Below are positions 53,121 through 64,000 of a stretch of DNA of 64,000 nt, in pieces. The stretch lies in NCBI RefSeq assembly GCF_022682495.2, contig NC_071389.1, positions 176,266,056 to 176,330,055 on the forward strand, written 5' to 3'. The DNA comes from Desmodus rotundus (taxonomy: Eukaryota; Chordata; Mammalia; Chiroptera; Phyllostomidae). Position 1 is the stretch's first letter. Each line of letters begins with the position of its first letter. The notes beneath the pieces were generated by a model. It was not told the DNA's origin. It did not search any database and worked only from the letters and a program-made list of their open reading frames with translations. Made by a program: the position numbers and the translations under genes.

Positions 53121-53639
53121 ACAACCCTTTTCAAAAATAATTAAAAATTCTTAATGGCAAAAAAGCACCGTGGTAAGTCAGACTGGGAGCTTTTTAAGTC
53201 AGGAAGTAGTGGTCTTTGATGCATTACAAATTGCCTAACACCACTATGTGACTATTTTTGACTGTGGCCAACTCTGAGCAATTAAGACACATTTATGATT
53301 CCGGGTACTGTGCCATGTTGTCATCCATGAACCCCATATTCTGAGAAACTCTTGAGCTTCTCAGATCTAGGGAAGGAGGAAGAATGGCTGTCAGCACAGG
53401 CTACTCCGAAGGTTCGGAGTACCCCTGAGTTGGCAGGTTAGACTTTCAAATGTATCTCCAAAGTACATGGTAGCATATTGAAACCGAGAAGACTTTTTAA
53501 AATACCTACATCTTTCCCTGTGCCAAGGCATAACAGAGCTACTCTGGTCATATTCTGTCCGTTCATTGTTATAATAATAGAATGAGATGCTTGGAGAACA
53601 TTAAGTATTCTAGGGAATACAGAATAAAAATATGAATTC

Positions 53640-53875
53640 AAATAATAAAAGGAACACTTATTGAGCCTATTTATTAGGCACTTACTGTATGCAAGGTGCT
53701 GTGTGAAGAATTTCTTATACATTATATAATCCTCCCAACAATAATGAAAACTCAACATTATTGTCTCCATCTTACAAATGAGGAAATGAAGCGCCGAGAG
53801 TTCATGTCACTTGCATAAGGTCCCACAGTAGTGAGTGGCAGAGCTGGCCATCAGTCTGTGTCTGTCTCAAGCATA
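53640..53875 (-). repeat. MIR SINE fossil, nearly full length
   Basis: Reverse MIR: 'ttaggcacttactgtatgca', 'catcttacaaatgaggaaat', 'agtgagtggcagagctggcc'. Confidence 0.7.
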
Positions 53876-54209
53876 GAGCTTAAATTCTTAATAGCCACAT
53901 CAGAAACTAGCTCTCATAACGTAGCCAGCTCATTTAAAGAGTAATTGAATTTGTAGTATGAATTACAGTGGTCTAAACCAAGAACACTAACCACTGATGG
54001 GTCACTTTTGGGTAGACTTAATGGAAGAAAGAACTCATGGAAAGTTTCCTGAGAAATTGCTTTGCATTTTGAGACCAAAAAAACATGAATTGGCCTAGGG
54101 AGAAAGGCGATTCGTGCTGAGGGGACAGCTATAAAGATACGAATGAACAAATTATGTGTTCAGGGAGCAACCCACAGACTTAGTCATTGCAGGGCAATAG
54201 CCAGAAATA

Positions 54210-54310
54210 AAGCTGATGTCATAGGGATGAAAATCCAGGAGATTTCACTTTATTATGACAGGCACCAGAGAGCCACTCTCAGTTCTTAAGCAAGGGAAGG
54301 AACCTAATTA
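54210..54310. repeat. Fragment of the unnamed ancient repeat
   Basis: 'ctttattatgacaggcacca' and 'ttaagcaagggaaggaacct' resemble part of the same repeat type as 1640-2400. Confidence 0.25.
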
Positions 54311-54813
54311 AAACTGTGTTTGATATTTAAATTTATTCTACAACTTATGTAGGATGAATAAGAGCTTTAAATGCACCAGGGAAGGTCAGGAGAAAATTTC
54401 TTAGCAAATTATATTTGATACCCAACAAATTATTTTTAGGAGTACAATGTAGCTCACCTCATCAAGGCCCTGTGGCCTTGGTAGTGCAGTGACAATATAT
54501 TTAGGCCCCTAAACAAGAGGTATGGAAGCAGATTTTATGCAATTTTCAGAAATAAAGGTGACCAGTGCACCACAGTTAAGCCAACAGCATGTTTCCATCA
54601 TCACTAGTATTGTGTGGTGTGCACAAAGGGAGCACATGGATTACAGATTAAAGTCAGGGTTAGGCAAATAGAAAGCTTTCAACAATATGTATTAAACTGA
54701 GTTGAACCAAAGTCCACTTTGAGATGGCAATTGTTGCTCCTGGATGAGGGCTAATGCATTCAGTGAACTATAGTTGGGTCTGTTCCATCACAAATCTACT
54801 AATGGTAACTTAA

Positions 54814-55035
<222 letters not shown>

Positions 55036-55237
55036 TAAGAACTGCTTTCAAGCTCAGGGGCTGTGATATGTTTCTCGTGTTTATTAAATGTACAAAGTTA
55101 CAGCAAGAAAGACTTCACTTGCTCTTCGTGGATTTCTAAACTAAATGATTTGGGGTAACGGAAGACCTCTCTGTCACCCATGTGGTTATGTCTGAATTTC
55201 TTCCTGTACCTCTGATGTGCTTAAATGTTGGTTTTAA

Positions 55238-55439
55238 ATGTTGATTTATATAACAAGGGAAAGTAGGGGAAGGGGCCAGTCAAGGAACATGTATAGAGGG
55301 GCCATGGGCATGGACAATGGGGTGGGGATTGATAGTGGGAGCCGGGGGTGGGTGGCATGGGGCAGGGAAGAGCAATGGGAAAAAATGTGGGACAACCATA
55401 ATTGAACAAAAATTAATTTAAAGAAATATATTGATTTAT
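55238..55439 (+). mobile_element. Severely truncated L1 3' end with 12-bp TSD
   Basis: The insert 55250-55427 has G-rich bat-type L1 3' UTR text ('aggggccatgggcatggaca', 'gtgggacaaccataattgaa') and an A-rich end. Flanks ATGTTGATTTAT (55238-55249) and ATATTGATTTAT (55428-55439) match at 11 of 12 positions. At only about 178 bp it is a strongly 5'-truncated copy, probably fairly recent. Confidence 0.75.
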
Positions 55440-55503
55440 GCCTTCCTACTCTTACCCCTAGTCTTACTCACTTCCCTACGTATTCCCTTCTTGCAAAGCA
55501 CAA

Positions 55504-55638
55504 TATACAGAGGAGGGCAAAAGTAAGTTTACAGTTGTGAGTATGCAAAACACAGAGTTTATTCCTGTATTACTTATTTTTTATTGTATTATTTACCATG
55601 CAAACAACTGTAAACCTACTTTTTCCCTCTCCTTCATA
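55504..55638. mobile_element. Mariner-like miniature inverted-repeat element
   Basis: GAGGGCAAAAGTAAGTTTAC at 55513 opens a 26-bp arm ending 'agttgt'. The right arm 55604-55629 is its reverse complement with two mismatches. Similarity continues outward to TA at both ends, the mariner target duplication. The roughly 65-bp AT-rich core holds no transposase, so this is a non-autonomous element. Confidence 0.75.
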
Positions 55639-56217
55639 AAATGAGGTCCTTAGATTTGTTTAGGAATTTGAGAGATCTGAGCTCTTTATGTTCCATTCTC
55701 TTGTTTGTTTCACACACTCACTCTTAACAGAAGCCTGTGCTGCTGCCACCCCAGCCTCTCGTTGTCCCTTGTGTGCGCAACAGAATGTTGAGACCTTTCT
55801 GACCATAAAGATAGTGTTGCACCTCTATTGGAACCCACACACCTACACTCATCCTACTCTGGACTGGAATGAACTGAAAAATGTTATATAAATTTAACCC
55901 TTGCTATTTGTTGTTATCATTGCGATGGTTACTTTTCATTATTTCTGTTATTATTTTTATTGATTCCTTTTTAGTTTCTCTCCCTTTCAGACACAGCTTA
56001 TAAATTGGCTTTAGGCCCTAGTTACATTCTCATCATTCCCAGTGGGACGGAAACAACTCCTCCTTTTGACTTGAAATCACACAAAAAATAGCCTGGGATT
56101 TAGGTTTTAGATTCTGTCTTGAGTTTCAACTTGAGCCTTTCTTTGGACCAATTCTCCCCATAGTTTTCTGGACTCTACTGCTTCGTATTAATACCCCCAT
56201 AATTAGTTTTGTACTAA

Positions 56218-56487
<270 letters not shown>

Positions 56488-56599
56488 TGATGACCAGTCC
56501 AAAACATCAGCCCTTCTTCTTTCTCTATTCCTCTAGCCTCTGCATTTCCAGTATTTCCAGAAAAGCATATTACATTATACTGTGAGATTTGGGGGGTTG

Positions 56600-57068
56600 T
56601 ATTAGTGTCCTAAGGCTGCCATACCAAAGTACCACAAACTGAGTGGCTTAAACAACAGAAGTGTATTGTCCTATAGTTCTGGAGGCCAGAAGCCCAAGAT
56701 CAAAGTGTTCATTGGTTTCTTCTGAAGGTTGCTACAGAAAATCTGTCCAATGCCTCTTCCTAGGTTGTGGTGGGTTGCTGGCGATCTTTAGCGTTCCTTT
56801 GCTGTACATACATTATCATATCTCTGCCTTGGAGTTCGGGTGGTCTCTCCCTGTGTGCATGTTTTTCCTTTACATGTATGTGTCTGATTTTCCCCCTTTT
56901 TAAGGACATCAATTACATTGGATTAGGGGCCACTCTATTGCAGAATGACCTCATCTTGACTAATTATATCTGCAATGATCCTATCTCCAAAGAAAGTTCA
57001 CATCCCAAAGTATTGGAGGTTAGGACTTCAACATAAGAATTTAGGGGACACAGTTCAACCCGTAACAG
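56600..57068 (+). repeat. MLT1 solo LTR (ERVL-MaLR), nearly complete
   Basis: Begins 'ttgtattagtgtcctaaggc', then 'ccacaaactgagtggcttaa', 'gttctggaggccagaagccc', 'cattggattaggggccactc', 'gaggttaggacttcaacata' and ends 'cacagttcaacccgtaaca'. The order is that of a full-length MLT1 LTR. No internal coding region is attached. Confidence 0.85.
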
Positions 57069-58329
57069 GGTGAAAGATGGAATCAAAGATTAAAGTAGTT
57101 GATTAAGGAGGTATGTTTTGGAATTGTAGGCTACGATCAATCCTTTAGGGACTAAGAGAGGCTGGTATTAGATGTTCCAAACAATCATCTCACATGGGGC
57201 CAAAGCGGATGGCACTTTGGAAAGGTCTCTGCTTTTCATGTGCCCAGAGAAAGAGCAGAGAAATCAACTTGCAGCCATGTACTCATTCTCCCCTCTCTCC
57301 CATCTTGCTCTTTTAGCTGGATGAGGTAGGAGGCAGACACCATAAGGTATTCCCCAGTGCCGTTCTGGCAGCAGACTGAGCAGCCAACTTGCTTTGAGAA
57401 AAGCTCATCTCCTATATCATTATAGCATGTCTTCTGCATCCCTTTTCACTTTATTGCCCAAAGTATCTCCTCCGCCTGTTAGCCCCACAGAAGCTAACCC
57501 AGCTATGGTGGTGGCGCTTTACTCTACTTGGCCCCACAGGCCATCATCCAAGCAGTTCTCTAAATTATGTGTGCAGAACCTTGCTGTTATGGATGAGATA
57601 AGAGGCAGAAGAGCACAGCTGGATTTTTCAGACCCCCGGGGAAGTTGGTTGCTCCATTAGTTTGGAAAATCATAGTTTGATCAAAGAAATGAATAAAAAA
57701 GTGATTTGATTAACATTGGAAAGAGGAGGGGTTATAGCTAGATTATTAACCGGACCTTTTGGTGTAAGGGCTTCTGTGATTTTTAGTGTAGCTGTCACTT
57801 AGAGGCAATAACAGAGCCTATCTCTGAGGAAGAACAACGTAGAGATGATTTGTGTACGTGACCAGTGCTCTAGTCAGATTATGCAAAGTTCAAATTTTTA
57901 ATCAAACCAAAACTATTGGAATATGCAATTTTCTCCGTGAAATTTTCAGAATTTTGCTCATCTAGAATTAGATGCATTCAAGGGCATGTGGTTTCTTTCA
58001 TGTTCCTTTCTCTAGGTTTTCTACCTTTCTAAGTCCTAGTACCCAGTGAAGTGGATAAAAGTTATTGAAACCTGACATGAATTGAGTTCATCAAAGTTCC
58101 CCTAAGCAGTGCAAAAGGAGGCAGGCCTGAATTCATGGTCACATTTAAATCAAGCTTACTCCCCTTTACTCTTAATGTTTATAGTTTCCTCTGCAAGAAA
58201 AGACCAGTAAGTCTCAGGGTCCCTAGGGAATCAGTCAATCTCTCTGCTGATCTCTGTCTCTCCTACCTTCACCCAATGGGTTTTGAATGTTTTTTTAATA
58301 GCAGTTTTCTGAATTGCTTGTTTGATGGT

Positions 58330-58800
58330 GTTACTTTTCATTGTCTACAAAATGAAGTGCAAAGTGCTTAGTCTGATGCTCAAGCCCTCAGCAATGCTGC
58401 ATCAACCTTTTCTATTCAGCTTCCTTTGCCTATTTGTATTCTCTTTGAACTGTTCTGCGTGCCTTTGCCTAAACAAGCCTTCTGTTTTCCCACCTTCCTC
58501 CCATTTATCAAATTTCTGCTGCCTGGAGTGCCTTTTCATGCAATATAAATTAAAATTCACCCATGCACCATGTCCACCTCCAAGTCTTATCTCTCTCATG
58601 AACACCTACTGGCCATCCCACCCACAAAGTTACTCTCACTAATTTGAACTCTTGTTAGTTGTATATAGCTTATCATATTGAGTATTTATATACTAATTTA
58701 CACTAGATAGATAATAGAGAACAGAGTTAATGTCTCATATCTTTGTATGATCTGCAGTACCATCAACAAGTTCTCAATAAGTACTTGTTGAATATATTGA
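58330..58800 (+). repeat. L2 LINE fossil, long 3' segment
   Basis: 'caaaatgaagtgcaaagtgc', 'tgctgcctggagtgcctttt', 'acctccaagtcttatctctc', and the L2 3' tip 'ttctcaataagtacttgttg'. Confidence 0.6.
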
Positions 58801-63408
<4,608 letters not shown>

Positions 63409-64000
63409 GTGAGGGAAGAGAGAGGTTAAGGTGGGTATGGGAGGGTAGGGCTGTGGGCGTGTGGTGCGCATGTCACGGTGACGGGGGTGAACTTGGTTCC
63501 CATTTGCTCCTTTCTTGTTATTTTAATTTATTTATGGGATCCTGGAGTTCTGATTCTTTCGGAGGGCATCCCTGGTGACCAGCATTATCTCGCCTCCCTT
63601 TCCAGTTCGCTCCTCCTTCCCCCATCTGTGTCATTCCTGTTCCCACGAGAGGACGCAGTGGGCTCGCTCAGCATGGGAGGCCAAAATGGAGAAAGGAAGT
63701 GGCTGCTTGTGAGCCTTCTCCTAGCACGGAAGGACTCTGTCACCCACTTTGAGTGAAGCAAGGAGAAGCAAAGGAGACCACGTGAGCACAGGATAGCTGC
63801 TCCCAAACTGATCTTTATGTTTAGGTGAGACAGCAAAAGCATTCAAATAAGACCGCATAGCGTACTTGCCTGTGAATGAAGGGAGGCTTTTGCTAAATTC
63901 TTGGTGCTTCGATAGCATCTGTTTAGGGATCATGTGCCAAGCAGAGGTGGGGGAAGCCATGTGTGTTAGTATGTAAGCCAAAAAATGCTTCTATTCCATG
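63409..64000 (+). other. GRIN2B: GRIN2B 3' UTR, proximal part
   Basis: Sequence after the TGA continues to the window edge. GRIN2B is known for a very long 3' UTR in other mammals, so the absence of a poly-A signal in these 592 bp is expected. An AU-rich motif ATTTATTTA lies at 63526-63534. I see no repeat here. Confidence 0.85.

Overview
This window is a piece of a mammalian chromosome, almost certainly from a bat. It carries the 3' half of GRIN2B, which encodes the GluN2B (NR2B) subunit of the NMDA-type glutamate receptor, read on the + strand. Nine coding exons (human exons 5 to 13) lie between 14716 and 63408. All nine have AG/GT splice borders and join in one continuous frame of 1,109 codons plus a stop. 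If the length matches human GluN2B (1,484 residues) they cover residues 376-1484. Landmark residues land at their published human numbers (R519, W607, N615/N616, S690/T691, D732, C849/C854/C871, S1303), so no indel is evident. The start codon, signal peptide and most of the amino-terminal domain lie upstream of the window. The 3' UTR runs off the right edge.

Layout: 1-14715 is the 3' part of intron 4. Exons 5, 6 and 7 (14716-16586) encode the first glutamate-binding lobe (S1) behind two short introns. Exon 8 (19968-20093) encodes M1. Exon 9 (22826-23055) encodes the M2 pore loop and M3 gate. A 31.8-kb intron 9 follows. Exons 10 and 11 (54874-55034, 56262-56449) encode most of S2. Exon 12 (58982-59220) ends S2 and adds M4 and the first palmitoylated cysteines. 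Exon 13 (61552-63408) encodes the whole remaining cytoplasmic tail, with the CaMKII/DAPK1 site, a cysteine cluster, the AP-2/Fyn motif and the C-terminal PDZ ligand ESDV. The sequence 63409-64000 is proximal 3' UTR.

The bat assignment rests on repeats. Four copies of a tRNA-derived SINE of the VES type (12034, 16168, 17695, 20515) and several L1 3' ends of a form I associate with bats are present. VES SINEs are known from yangochiropteran bats. The rest of the intronic sequence is ordinary mammalian: many MIR and L2 fossils, MaLR (MLT1) LTRs, old L1 pieces, a CR1/L3 remnant, hAT and mariner-type DNA transposon remnants, and simple repeats.

I found no second protein-coding gene, no RNA gene, no CRISPR array and no evidence of a new biological system. 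The observations most worth a second look are a twin-primed (5'-inverted) L1 with candidate target-site duplications, a mariner-like miniature element and a very short L1 close to exon 10, nested repeats, a 39-bp minisatellite, a repeat-free block in intron 9 that looks like a neural enhancer, and a weak splice donor on exon 5. Repeat family names come from recalled consensus sequences and their borders are approximate.
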